A stretch of DNA of 64,000 nt from CAWEQO01 sp963811225 (GTDB taxonomy: Bacteria; Chloroflexota; Anaerolineae; Anaerolineales; Anaerolineaceae): positions 885,710 to 949,709 of the forward strand of contig CAWEQO010000001.1 of NCBI GenBank assembly GCA_963811225.1, written 5' to 3'. Below, in pieces: positions 38,640-52,049 of this stretch. How positions within the stretch are numbered: the stretch's first letter is position 1; each line of letters starts with the position of its first letter. The translations under genes were made by a program, and so were the position numbers. The notes beneath the pieces are model-generated. The model had not been told where the DNA came from. It searched no databases and saw nothing but the letters and a program-made list of their open reading frames with translations.

Positions 38640-38899
38640 TACCGGTGCAACAGCTCCTTCTCGGTCTCTTCCGTCTCCTTAAAGATCGCCGCCACCTCGG
38701 CCTTCAACTCCTCCGATGCGCTCGGCGTATACGGGATGAACTTCACCAGGTCACGCGCCTGCTGCATCAGGTCCTTCACCTCGGCCACATAAGACAAGTC
38801 CGGGAACGTCTGGTTCTCCGGAGCAGGCAGGTTGTGCGCCTTTTCAATCAGCGCCCGCGCCTTCTTCACGCGGTCCGCTGCCGGAATCATTCGAGCCAT
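38639..38899 (-). CDS. Small helical hypothetical protein
   Basis: The protein has 86 residues, mostly charged helix: AADRVKKARALIEKAHNLPAPENQTFPDLSYVAEVKDLMQQARDLVKFI and EELKAEVAAIFKETEETEKELL. ATG 38899 follows AAGGAG by 5 nt. It is coupled to the DinB gene downstream. No family recognised; a helper protein of the DinB enzyme is possible. Confidence 0.75.
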   Translation of the reverse strand: MARMIPAADRVKKARALIEKAHNLPAPENQTFPDLSYVAEVKDLMQQARDLVKFIPYTPSASEELKAEVAAIFKETEETEKELLHR

Positions 38900-38915
38900 A
38901 CAAACTCCTTTCAAT

Positions 38916-38976
38916 GGATCCGTTTTTATGGCTGTATCCCCATCTTTGACGGGCATGCAGCCATAAAAACGGATCC
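38916..38976. repeat. 19-bp perfect inverted repeat
   Basis: GGATCCGTTTTTATGGCTG (38916-38934) and its exact complement (38958-38976) surround 23 bases. It lies between two minus-strand genes and could terminate the TMEM175 transcript. The arms are unlike families A-E. Confidence 0.6.
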
Positions 38977-38986
38977 TCTACGTTCT

Positions 38987-39670
38987 TTAGATAATACTTT
39001 TTTTGCCTTTGACGGTTTTCGGGCGGTTCATGATCACCCGCAGCGCCAGCCGGGTCGCCAGCGGCCCAATCCACCAAATCGCCAGCGCGGCGTAGGGGCT
39101 GAGGAACGCGAACGGGATCGAGATCAGGAAGAACGTCGGCACCGTCACAGCGATCAGGTTGGTGTAGTGGATGTAGCGCAAATCCAGATCGGGATCGATC
39201 AGCCGGCGCTTGTGCGAGGCGTACCACCACACCGCCCCGATGGCGTAGCCGGTCGCCGCCACCGCTGCGGAGTAAATCGCGATGCTCAATGGGATCAGCG
39301 GGAAGTGCCCCAGCAGCCCCGCCACGAACGGCATCACCACGATGAAGAACAGGAACAGCATGTTCAGCACCACCAGACGGCTGTCGTAGCGCCGGATGTG
39401 CCCAAAGTAGCGGTGATGCCCCGACCAGTATACCCCGATCACGAAGAAGCTGATCACGAAGCTGACGATACGCGGCATCAGCTCGGTCAACTGCCGTGGC
39501 AGTTCGGCCGCCGCGACCGCCATGGTCATCTCCGGCACGCGCAGGTCGATCGCCAGCAAGGTGATCGCAATTGCCATCACCGCGTCACTAAAGAACACGA
39601 TCCGCTCCAGGCTCAGATCGGTCGGATGTATTTGCGGTCCGGGTTGGGGGGTGTGGTTTTTGCGCGTCAT
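38987..39670 (-). CDS. TMEM175-family (DUF1211) potassium channel-like protein
   Basis: The protein has 227 residues with six hydrophobic segments. The first segment carries the family signature ERIVFFSDAVMAIAITLLAIDLRVPEM (FSD motif lining the pore). Bacterial TMEM175 proteins form tetrameric K+-leak channels. It stands next to a small LiaI/LiaF-like membrane protein gene on the same strand, 28 bp upstream. Confidence 0.9.
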   Translation of the reverse strand: MTRKNHTPQPGPQIHPTDLSLERIVFFSDAVMAIAITLLAIDLRVPEMTMAVAAAELPRQLTELMPRIVSFVISFFVIGVYWSGHHRYFGHIRRYDSRLVVLNMLFLFFIVVMPFVAGLLGHFPLIPLSIAIYSAAVAATGYAIGAVWWYASHKRRLIDPDLDLRYIHYTNLIAVTVPTFFLISIPFAFLSPYAALAIWWIGPLATRLALRVIMNRPKTVKGKKSII

Positions 39671-39698
39671 CGGGAACCCCTGCGGCCAAATGTTGCGA

Positions 39699-40157
39699 CT
39701 AACTCGGCAAGAACACGTTCAGCAGCAGCCCCAGGCCGATCACGATCAAGATAATCGGCCAGAACAGGCTGGAGGTGAAGTCGAACAGGAAGGCCAGGGC
39801 GACCAGCGTCAGCACCAGGCCGCCAATCAACGAGCCGCGCGCCGCCGGGGTCATGTGCCCGCCGGCTGCCTGGTAACTGTTGAATGCGTTGCCGAAGACC
39901 CCCACTGCCGGGATCAGGATGAACAGCGCCCACCAGTTGCGCAGCTCGTAGCCGGTTAGATTCTGCAGCAGGAACACAATCCCCAGGACGATCAGAACCG
40001 CCCCACCGATCCATGCCCCGCCGCCATACGTGCGCCTCGCCCGCCGATCCTCGCGCCATTCTCGCCGCGCCTGGCGCCGCTGCTCGCGCCAATCGGGAGG
40101 TGGGGGTGGATTGTGATTAATCTCTGGATTTGGTTCAGGAGGGATATTCTCGCTCAT
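39699..40157 (-). CDS. LiaI/LiaF-like small membrane protein
   Basis: The protein has 152 residues. A Pro-rich and basic cytoplasmic N-terminus (about 1-45) precedes four membrane segments in two pairs (WIGGAVLIVLGIVFLLQNL, WALFILIPAVGVFG, GLVLTLVALAFLFDF, WPIILIVIGLGLLLNVFLP). The pattern resembles the LiaI-LiaF-like transmembrane region (DUF5668 type). Role unknown. Confidence 0.75.
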   Translation of the reverse strand: MSENIPPEPNPEINHNPPPPPDWREQRRQARREWREDRRARRTYGGGAWIGGAVLIVLGIVFLLQNLTGYELRNWWALFILIPAVGVFGNAFNSYQAAGGHMTPAARGSLIGGLVLTLVALAFLFDFTSSLFWPIILIVIGLGLLLNVFLPS

Positions 40158-40198
40158 TTTCGACCTCTTTTTGCTCAGCCTGGTAAGGAGGATTTTCC

Positions 40199-40253
40199 GT
40201 AACTGCTCAGGCAGTGGCGCGGCACATCACGCGCCACAAGCCTGAGCAGTTAT
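40199..40253. mobile_element. 55-bp mini-element with IS66-like ends
   Basis: GTAACTGCTCAGGC and GCCTGAGCAGTTAT bound a GC-rich palindromic core. The ends are the same, but for the last base, as the ends of the IS66-family element at 62430-63985. Flanks GATTTTCC and GATTTTAA match at 6 of 8 positions, compatible with an old 8-bp target duplication. The element has no gene. Confidence 0.65.
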
Positions 40254-40290
40254 GATTTTAATATCATATCATTGATTCTAAAAAAGGGAG

Positions 40291-40350
40291 TAGGGGCATG
40301 GCGGGAATGCGCGAGACAACGTAATTGAGCCAATACGCAGCCATGCCCCC
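40291..40350. repeat. Intergenic repeat family C, copy 1
   Basis: TAGGGGCATGGCGGGAATGC followed by GCGAGACAACGTAATTGAGC and closed by GCCATGCCCC. The outer arms form a hairpin. Confidence 0.75.
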
Positions 40351-40433
40351 AACCCATCTGAATCATTTCCGCTAAAAACACCCTCGCCCCTTTCCCTGTG
40401 TCCAAAATGTATGATGACCAGTTACGCAAGGTC

Positions 40434-40493
40434 GTAGGGGCATGGCGGGAATGCGCGAGACAACGTAATTGAACCAATACGCAGCCATGCCCC
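40434..40493. repeat. Intergenic repeat family C, copy 2
   Basis: Nearly identical to copy 1; the differing base is GAACC in place of GAGCC in the middle. Confidence 0.75.
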
Positions 40494-40568
40494 GATAATC
40501 CCCCAATACCATTTCAAAGAAAAACAACCATGGCCTTTCCCCCTGGACCAATGCGCCTTTTAACCATT

Positions 40569-40670
40569 AGGGCATGGCTACGTATTGGTTAAACCATGGA
40601 GTCTTACGCATTCCCGCCATGCCCCTACACAATCCCATGGAGTCCTGCGCATTCCCGCCATGCCCCTACA
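40569..40670. repeat. Intergenic repeat family C, copies 3 and 4 (inverted)
   Basis: Two reverse-complement copies occur in tandem; one is complete (about 40569-40627) and one lacks its left arm. The gap 40158-40823 thus contains repeats and the 55-bp mini-element, but no gene. Confidence 0.65.
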
Positions 40671-40823
40671 ACCTTTCCAAATGATCTTTGATTATCAAAA
40701 TCGGTAATACGATTGCCTCGACCACGTAACCCCATGCACCCCAAACTTCTACGCTCATAACTCACTTTCTTTAGTACAATTACCAATACCTAACCAAACA
40801 CCTCGGAGGATTTACCCGTTTTT

Positions 40824-41804
40824 ATGAGCCTTTCCCCAAACTCCCAGACCCTGCTCCTGCTGACCTCGCACCTTGGGCTTTCCAATCAGCCCGATTTGGC
40901 CCCCCTGACCCTTAAAGACTGGAACCCGCTGGCCCGCGTCCTGCAGGCTGCTTCGCTGCGTCCTGAAGCTCTGCTTTCGATGGACGCCTCCACCCTCCAT
41001 TCGCAGCTCAACCTCGATCCCGACCTCGCCGGCCGCATCGAACAGCTCCTCCAGCGCCGCGCGGCCATCGACCTGGAGCTGGAGCGCCTGGCGGGCCTCG
41101 GCATCTACCCCATCACCCGCGCGGATGGCGATTACCCCGCCCGCTACCTCCAGCGCCTCAAGGACGCCGCGCCCCCGGCGCTGTTCTATGCCGGTGAGCC
41201 TGCGCTGCTTGGGCAGGCTGGTGTGGCTGTGGTCGGCTCGCGCAATCTCGACCCGGCCGGGCAAGCCTGCGCGGAGTACGTCGGCAACGCCTGCGGCCTC
41301 TCCGGCTTCGTGCTGTACTCGGGCGGCGCGCGCGGCGTGGACACCATCAGCATGGACTCGGCCCTCTCCAACCGCGGCACTGCCGCAGGCATCCTGGCCG
41401 ACAGCCTCGAAAAGGCCATACGCGCCACCCCGCACAAGTCCGCCCTGGCCAACGGCGATCTCTGTCTGGTCACGCCCTACTCGCCGAACGCGCCTTTCTC
41501 GGTCGGGGCCGCCATGGGCCGCAACCGCCTGATTTACACCCTCGCCGACTATGCCATCGTCGTCGCCAGCGACGCCGAGAGGGGCGGCACCTGGGCCGGT
41601 TCCAATGAGGCGCTGCGCCACAAGTGGCTGCCCGTCTTCATCCTGGAGCACGACGCTATGCCCGAGGGAAACCGCCGCCTGCTGCAAAATGGCGGCCTAC
41701 CCTTCCCGTTCCCCTTCCCGGTCGGTTACCAGCAGCTCCCCGTCTGGCTGGCAGAACACGCCACCGGCTATTCTACTCCCCCAACCCAGTTGGGATTATT
41801 CTAA
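40824..41804 (+). CDS. dprA: DprA/Smf-family DNA-processing protein
   Basis: The protein has 326 residues. A helical N-terminal part (about 1-95) precedes the Rossmann-like DprA core: LKDAAPPALFYAGEPALLGQAGVAVVGSR, YSGGARGVDTISMDSALSNRGTAAGILADSLEKA and GAAMGRNRLIYTLADYAIVV. DprA binds incoming single-stranded DNA and loads RecA during natural transformation. No C-terminal winged helix is visible. It is followed at 5 bp by a RecQ-ComF fusion gene, so the two are likely co-transcribed. The usual comEA/comEC genes are not in this window. Confidence 0.85.
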   Translation: MSLSPNSQTLLLLTSHLGLSNQPDLAPLTLKDWNPLARVLQAASLRPEALLSMDASTLHSQLNLDPDLAGRIEQLLQRRAAIDLELERLAGLGIYPITRADGDYPARYLQRLKDAAPPALFYAGEPALLGQAGVAVVGSRNLDPAGQACAEYVGNACGLSGFVLYSGGARGVDTISMDSALSNRGTAAGILADSLEKAIRATPHKSALANGDLCLVTPYSPNAPFSVGAAMGRNRLIYTLADYAIVVASDAERGGTWAGSNEALRHKWLPVFILEHDAMPEGNRRLLQNGGLPFPFPFPVGYQQLPVWLAEHATGYSTPPTQLGLF

Positions 41805-41809
41805 CGAAA

Positions 41810-44707
<2,898 letters not shown>

Positions 44708-44928
44708 ATCGGACCTTCTCCCCATCTTCCCCTAGGGGAATCTCCCAACTATCGATAGGAACATTCCCAATTTAGAAAACCCATCGATCGCGGTACAACC
44801 AAACTAGAAAACAGTCTCTCTCGGCGCGCAACGCTTCGAGAAGCTTTAACGGTAGTTCGCTGCTGAGGCAGAGCTGACCCGCTGGCGTTCTCTCTGCCGT
44901 CACAGCGTATATAGAAAGTGAATTTATC
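44708..44928. other. Intergenic gap with no recognised signal
   Basis: The gap of 221 bp holds several short direct CGATC/CGCAACGC words but no palindrome, clear promoter or reading frame that I can support. Confidence 0.4.
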
Positions 44929-46299
44929 ATGAGAATTGCATTTCTAGGCGCTGCCCGAACAGTGACAGGTTCGCAGCACCTGGTAACGGTGAACGGTCGT
45001 AAACTCCTGCTCGACTGCGGCCTGTATCAGGGCGATCAGGACCCCTACACCCGTAACAAAGACTTTGCCTTCGACCCAGCCGAGGTGGATGCCGTCATCC
45101 TCTCCCACGCCCATATCGACCACAGCGGCAACCTCCCCAACCTGGTCAAGCAAGGCTTCAAGGGCCGCATCTACACCTCCTTCGCCACCGCTCACCTGGC
45201 GGACCTCATGCTGCGCGACTCCGCCCATATTCAGGAGGCCAACGCTTCAGGGCCTGAGGCCCCCGAGCCGCTCTACACAATGCAGGACGCCGTCAAAGTG
45301 GCTCCTTTGTTTTACCCGGTCTACTATGACACCGAGTTCAAGCCCATCCCCGACGTCTCGGCCCGCTTGCAAGACGCCGGGCATATCCTCGGCTCGGCCG
45401 GCATCCAGATCGACGCGCATGAAGACGGTCACGTCCGACGCCTGTGGTATTCCGGCGACATCGGCCGCCGCAACCTGCCGCTGATCCGCGACCCCGTCTT
45501 GCCCAAAGACGTCGACTACCTGGTGATGGAATCCACCTATGGCGACAAGAACCACGAAGATCCTCTCGTCGCGGCCGATATGCTGCGCCAGGTGCTGACA
45601 GCGACCATCCAACGCGGCGGCAAAGTCGTCATCCCGGCTTTCGCCGTTGGCCGCACCCAGGAGATCGTCTACGATATCCACCAGATGATCGAGCGCGGCG
45701 AGATCCCGCGCGTGCCGGTCTTCGTGGACAGCCCCCTGGCAACCGAGGCGTCCAAGGTGTTCAGCGAGCATCCGGAGTTCTTCGATGACGAGGTGCGTGA
45801 CTTTCTCAGCAAAGCCGAAAGCCGGGCCGCCCTCGGCTTCGACCTGCTGCGCTATATCGAATTGGCCCGTGAGTCGAAGGTCCTCGATAAGGCCGACGAG
45901 CCCTTCATCGTCATCTCCACCTCCGGCATGGCCGACTTCGGTCGCGTCGTGCATCATATCGAAAGCGTGATCGAAGACCCGCGCAGCACCATCCTGATGG
46001 TCTCTTACCAGGCGCCCAATACCCTTGGGCGGGCCCTCGCCAACGGAGAAAAGAAGGTCAAGATCGGCAGCAGGGAGTACGAGCGCAAAGCCGACGTGGC
46101 TGTCATCTCCGGTCTCTCGGCTCACGCCGGGCAGCAGTTGCTGGGCGAATATGCCGGAGGCGTCAAAGATCGCGTCAAGCAGGTCTTCCTCGTCCACGGC
46201 GAGCAAGCGCCTGTCGACGCCCTGCGCCGGCGCCTGCACGATATCGGTATCCAAAATGTGGAATATCCCGAACCCAAACAAGAGGTTGCGCTAACCTAA
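44929..46299 (+). CDS. Metallo-beta-lactamase fold, beta-CASP RNA/DNA nuclease (CPSF-like)
   Basis: The protein has 456 residues. The MBL motif is SHAHIDHSGNLP (about 60-70), with further metal ligands near DAGHILGSA and at the second metal-binding Asp in YSGDIGRRNL. The beta-CASP insert has VMESTYGDKNHED, VIPAFAVGRTQEI and a final H at FLVHGEQAPVDALRRRL. These features identify the YSH1/CPSF73-type RNase subfamily, which cleaves RNA. It is a single gene. Confidence 0.93.
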   Translation: MRIAFLGAARTVTGSQHLVTVNGRKLLLDCGLYQGDQDPYTRNKDFAFDPAEVDAVILSHAHIDHSGNLPNLVKQGFKGRIYTSFATAHLADLMLRDSAHIQEANASGPEAPEPLYTMQDAVKVAPLFYPVYYDTEFKPIPDVSARLQDAGHILGSAGIQIDAHEDGHVRRLWYSGDIGRRNLPLIRDPVLPKDVDYLVMESTYGDKNHEDPLVAADMLRQVLTATIQRGGKVVIPAFAVGRTQEIVYDIHQMIERGEIPRVPVFVDSPLATEASKVFSEHPEFFDDEVRDFLSKAESRAALGFDLLRYIELARESKVLDKADEPFIVISTSGMADFGRVVHHIESVIEDPRSTILMVSYQAPNTLGRALANGEKKVKIGSREYERKADVAVISGLSAHAGQQLLGEYAGGVKDRVKQVFLVHGEQAPVDALRRRLHDIGIQNVEYPEPKQEVALT

Positions 46300-46330
46300 G
46301 CACAGGCTCCAAGCAATGGAAAGCCACATG

Positions 46331-46385
46331 CAGCCCCAGGCATTCCTGTTACAAGAACCCCAGGCGAGGATGCCTGGGGCTGCAG
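46331..46385. repeat. Intergenic repeat family B, copy 4
   Basis: CAGCCCCAGGCAT and ATGCCTGGGGCTG are perfect inverted arms around 25-30 bases. This is the tightest palindrome of the family. Confidence 0.65.
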
Positions 46386-46423
46386 CAACGAGGATACCTG
46401 ATGGTTTTCGCCATTCCTGTGGA

Positions 46424-46440
46424 CTGCTCTCTACTCGCTT
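46424..46440. repeat. Family A half-copy next to a convergent gene end
   Basis: GACTGCTCTCTACTCGC, the CT-rich arm, overlaps the stop region of the 704-residue membrane protein gene. Confidence 0.4.
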
Positions 46441-48545
46441 CTTTCTACCCTTCCACAATCCAAAGCTTCTTGCACCTTTGCACCGGCCTTGTCTCTCTCC
46501 GCGCCCCCCGGCAAAATCGCCGCCAGTTTTTCCCATCTTCCACAAAGGAAACCTGCATCCCCCGGGTCATACCCTGCTGAGGACAGCGCCAGATCCGCCG
46601 CCGCCGCCCAACGGCCCGTATGCGCGTACGCCTCGACGAACGGCTGCCACTCGTAAGCCGAATTCGAGCCGGGCCTGTCGGGCGCATAGCCCTGCGCAAG
46701 CGCCGTATCGCCCAGATCGGCCGCCGCTGCCCAGTCGCCCTGCTGCCGCGCCAGGTCGGCTTTCTCGAACAGGTAACACCAGCCGTGATCCGGCTCCGCC
46801 CCAAACAGCGTGGTCGATGGGCTGCCCTCCGCGCCCATCGCCCCCACCCGCTTCAGGTTCGAGACCGGCAGCCAGCGCTTGACCGCTGCGGACAGGTCCG
46901 GCACGTCGGCGTCCTCGGGCCGCAGCAGCCATACGCAGTTCGCCCGCTCCAAGCCGTAGGCCAGCGCCAGCGTCTGCGGCGAGCGCCCTTGAAAGTGCAG
47001 CAGCCGCACCTGCGTGTTGAACGAAACCGGGGTCTCAAGCGGGTTAGTGTCCAGGAAGCGCGGGTTGAGTGCGTACACCCAGTAATTCACCCGCTCTGCG
47101 CCCGCCTGCTGCGGATAGAGCAGGTTGATCGCGCTCGACGTGGCGAACAGCCCCTGGTACGGGAACAGGACGTCCTCACTGATCAAGGCCGTGCCCGGCT
47201 CGATCGACGGCGCTCGCCAGGCCAGCTGCCAGTAGAAGCGCGTTTGCTCCACCGACAGCCAGCGGTAGTCGTTGGCCGTGCGGGCCTGGAAGCCCACCAG
47301 CAGCCCCACCAGGATCGCCGCCAGCGCCGCCCGGGCCTTCCAGCGCTCCACCGCCCAGATCAACGCCCCTGCCAGCAGCAGCCCCATCCACACCATCGCC
47401 GCCAGCGTGAAACGGTCGGCGTGGTAGGGATCCTTGTCCAGCGCCCACAGCATGTTCTGATCCGTGATCCACAGCGGCAGCGGGCCTAACAGCGCCCCAA
47501 CCAGCCCCAAAACCATCCACTGCTTGCCAACCCCGCCCGCGGTCGACTGCTCCTCGCCGCTTTCCGGCCGCAGCCCGACCAGGTACGCCCCCAGCCCAAG
47601 CGCCGCAAGCGCCGAAGCCAGCCACGAGAACAGCACCGCCGGCTGGTCGAAGCTGCCCAGGCGCAGATCGAAGACCTTACCCCACACGTTCGCCAGCACG
47701 TTCAGCCCGTCGATGGCCGCATAGCGCCCCAGCCGCAGCGCCGTCCCAACGGGATCGGCGCGCAGCGCGGGCAGCAGCGCCGGGGTGTTCTGTGCGCCCT
47801 CCGGCAGGTGGATGAAGAACCCCCGCCAGACCACGTAGCCCAGCAGCGCCAGCAGGTACGGCGCCCAGGCTCGCAGCGCCGCCGTCAGCCGCTTGCGCCC
47901 GCGCAGTCCCTGGCCGGACGGCGCATTCCCCAGCGCCATCCACAACAAAAGCGGGCGTAACAACTCCACCCCCACGAAGAACTCGGTGATCGACAGCTGC
48001 AGCAGCTGGCACGCCAGCGCCGCCCCCGTCCAAAACCAGCGTCGACCCGGCCGGCGCAGCGCCTGCGCCATGAACGCCAGCGAGAGCAGGAACAGCAGGT
48101 ACTGCAGCCAGTGCTGGTGGTACGCCACCGATACCGGCTGCTGGGTGAAGCCTGGGTAGAACCCAAACAGCAGCGCCGCCAATATCGCATCCCGCCCGCG
48201 TGCGGGCCACACCCAACGGAACAGCTGCCAGGCAGCCAGTATCGAGCCGCCCCGCAGCGCCAGCGTGAACGCCTGCCAGCGCAGCGGCGAGTCCGCCATC
48301 AGCGGGCCGAACACCACGTGCGTCCACCCCGAGAGGGGGCGCTCGAAGAAATAGCGGAAGTAGGCCGGGTAACCGTACAGATGGCGGCTGAGCAGCTGGC
48401 TCCAGTCGTCCCAGAAGAAACCCTGCCGGGGCAAAAACAGCCCAAAGCACAGCAGGAGCAAGGCTGCCACAACCATCGGGAACGTCCACGCAGCGAAGTT
48501 GAGTCGGGCCAGCCGCAGCTTGCGAATCCCTAAACGTGTGAGCAT
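46431..48545 (-). CDS. Large polytopic membrane protein, possible GT-C glycosyltransferase
   Basis: The protein has 704 residues and about 11-12 hydrophobic segments, followed by a C-terminal soluble domain with a tetratricopeptide-like helical stretch (residues 600-680). The N-terminal loop FFWDDWSQLLSRH has the Asp-Asp pair found in the first extracytoplasmic loop of GT-C lipid-dependent glycosyltransferases. The rest is unfamiliar. No lipid-sugar pathway genes are adjacent, so only this weak family relationship is proposed. Confidence 0.7.
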   Translation of the reverse strand: MLTRLGIRKLRLARLNFAAWTFPMVVAALLLLCFGLFLPRQGFFWDDWSQLLSRHLYGYPAYFRYFFERPLSGWTHVVFGPLMADSPLRWQAFTLALRGGSILAAWQLFRWVWPARGRDAILAALLFGFYPGFTQQPVSVAYHQHWLQYLLFLLSLAFMAQALRRPGRRWFWTGAALACQLLQLSITEFFVGVELLRPLLLWMALGNAPSGQGLRGRKRLTAALRAWAPYLLALLGYVVWRGFFIHLPEGAQNTPALLPALRADPVGTALRLGRYAAIDGLNVLANVWGKVFDLRLGSFDQPAVLFSWLASALAALGLGAYLVGLRPESGEEQSTAGGVGKQWMVLGLVGALLGPLPLWITDQNMLWALDKDPYHADRFTLAAMVWMGLLLAGALIWAVERWKARAALAAILVGLLVGFQARTANDYRWLSVEQTRFYWQLAWRAPSIEPGTALISEDVLFPYQGLFATSSAINLLYPQQAGAERVNYWVYALNPRFLDTNPLETPVSFNTQVRLLHFQGRSPQTLALAYGLERANCVWLLRPEDADVPDLSAAVKRWLPVSNLKRVGAMGAEGSPSTTLFGAEPDHGWCYLFEKADLARQQGDWAAAADLGDTALAQGYAPDRPGSNSAYEWQPFVEAYAHTGRWAAAADLALSSAGYDPGDAGFLCGRWEKLAAILPGGAERDKAGAKVQEALDCGRVERSE

Positions 48546-48641
48546 GAGGACATTATGCTACCAAAATCAATGTTTGAACAGGATCAGGATCTGAACTATA
48601 ATCCAACAAACCTTTCATCTCAATTTACACAGGAGGTCGCC

Positions 48642-49145
48642 ATGGAGCAGGTTCGAGCCTTTGGCAGTCTGCTGGCGCAGCGCCGGCGGCAGGCGCTCAC
48701 CGGCATTGGGCTGGCGCTGCTGGCCTTTTACATTTTGCGCGGCTGCATCCCCGGGCTGCAGGGTCGCGGCGGCTTGCCGTCGGAGCTGTACACCCGCATC
48801 GAGCGCCAGTACGTCAACTGCCTCGACGATTACTTCGCCATTCAACCCGGCGAGCGCCGCCAGCCCGACTGCGGCTCGGTGGACATCCAGGTGGTTGGCA
48901 AGGGTGTAATCCCCGCAGACCAGAAGGCCGCCGGCGTCAGCCGGTCGCTGTGCTACAAGGTCACCACCACCAACCCCTACGTCGACGTGAACGGCATGGG
49001 CATCGGCCACGAAGAGTACTGGAAAACCCGCCGGTCCAGTAAAGTGACCGTCTTGCAGGAAGGCAAATGGCAGACCTTCCCCGATCAGACCATCGAAGAC
49101 GAGGCCCGCTGGATGCAGTTCGCCTGCCCTGGGGCGTACGAGTAA
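48642..49145 (+). CDS. Hypothetical protein, single-pass membrane with Cys-rich exterior
   Basis: The protein has 167 residues. A helix ALTGIGLALLAFYILRGCIPG precedes a soluble domain with Cys in YVNCLDDYF, PDCGSVDI, RSLCYKVTT and QFACPGAYE, an even number that could pair as disulphides. AGGAGG lies before ATG 48642. No family recognised. Confidence 0.7.
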   Translation: MEQVRAFGSLLAQRRRQALTGIGLALLAFYILRGCIPGLQGRGGLPSELYTRIERQYVNCLDDYFAIQPGERRQPDCGSVDIQVVGKGVIPADQKAAGVSRSLCYKVTTTNPYVDVNGMGIGHEEYWKTRRSSKVTVLQEGKWQTFPDQTIEDEARWMQFACPGAYE

Positions 49146-49214
49146 TTTTTCAGGTGAAGCAGGTTGGAAAATCCCTGTCTTTTCTATTACAATATAGCAA
49201 AAGGAGGGATAAAA

Positions 49215-49502
49215 ATGAACGATATTTTTCGCTTTTTAGCCAGCGACAACGGCCGCCTGGCACGCGGTATGGGCGGCATCGCCTTGATCACCGTTGGGTT
49301 GGGCATCCTGCGCGGCGTCTGGGGCATCGTCATGGCTGTGATCGGCCTCGTGCCGCTGCTGGCCGGCGTCTTCGACTTCTGCGCGTTCGCGCCACTGTTT
49401 GGCCTGCCCTTCGAAGGTGAAGAGCTGCGCGAGGAGCTCGGCGTGCTCAAGCGTGAGAGGATCGACTTCATGGAAGGCGTCGAGTACCAGCTGCAAGATT
49501 AG
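49215..49502 (+). CDS. DUF2892-family small membrane protein
   Basis: The protein has 95 residues. GRLARGMGGIALITVGLGIL-GIVMAVIGLVPLLAGVFDFCAFAPLFGLPF is the DUF2892 two-helix motif with its Cys, then a charged C-terminal helix. GGAGGG precedes ATG 49215. Homologues occur fused to rhodanese domains, which suggests a link to sulphur or thiol metabolism, but this copy is alone. Confidence 0.75.
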   Translation: MNDIFRFLASDNGRLARGMGGIALITVGLGILRGVWGIVMAVIGLVPLLAGVFDFCAFAPLFGLPFEGEELREELGVLKRERIDFMEGVEYQLQD

Positions 49503-49516
49503 GGCATTAAACAGTT

Positions 49517-49555
49517 CCGGATCAGCGGAGGCGATCATCGTCTCCGCTGATCCGG
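49517..49555. terminator. Stem-loop terminator between convergent genes
   Basis: CCGGATCAGCGGAG and its exact complement form a 14-bp stem around 11 nt. It separates the DUF2892 gene from katG. Confidence 0.7.
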
Positions 49556-49584
49556 TTAATGGGAACGCTTCGCAGATGCTGCTG

Positions 49585-51789
<2,205 letters not shown>

Positions 51790-52049
51790 ACAATTTACCC
51801 CTTTCTTTTCTGGGAATGGGTGAATAAGGTTGTGGTTTGCGCATCACTGCTGCTCTGGCAAATGGCTTGTAGAAGCCGGCGCAGCGGTATTTACAAATGA
51901 GGGAGCTTACACGGATATTATATATCGAAATTATCCCGCTTGCGAATCGAGATAGATAGAATGTAGAGGGTTCAAGATTAAAAAATTTCTGTTGGTTCCC
52001 AGAGGCAGCCAACAGAAATTCCAGGCATCTCGATTGCGAGCGCCATTCC

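Noticed and set aside
38282..39754. 490-codon plus-strand frame
   Set aside because: It covers the complement of DinB, a small gene and the TMEM175 gene; no domain is visible in it.
41624..41809. 62-codon N-terminal extension of RecQ
   Set aside because: It lies within dprA, has no ribosome site and no similarity; the start at 41810 is in the right place after the dprA stop.
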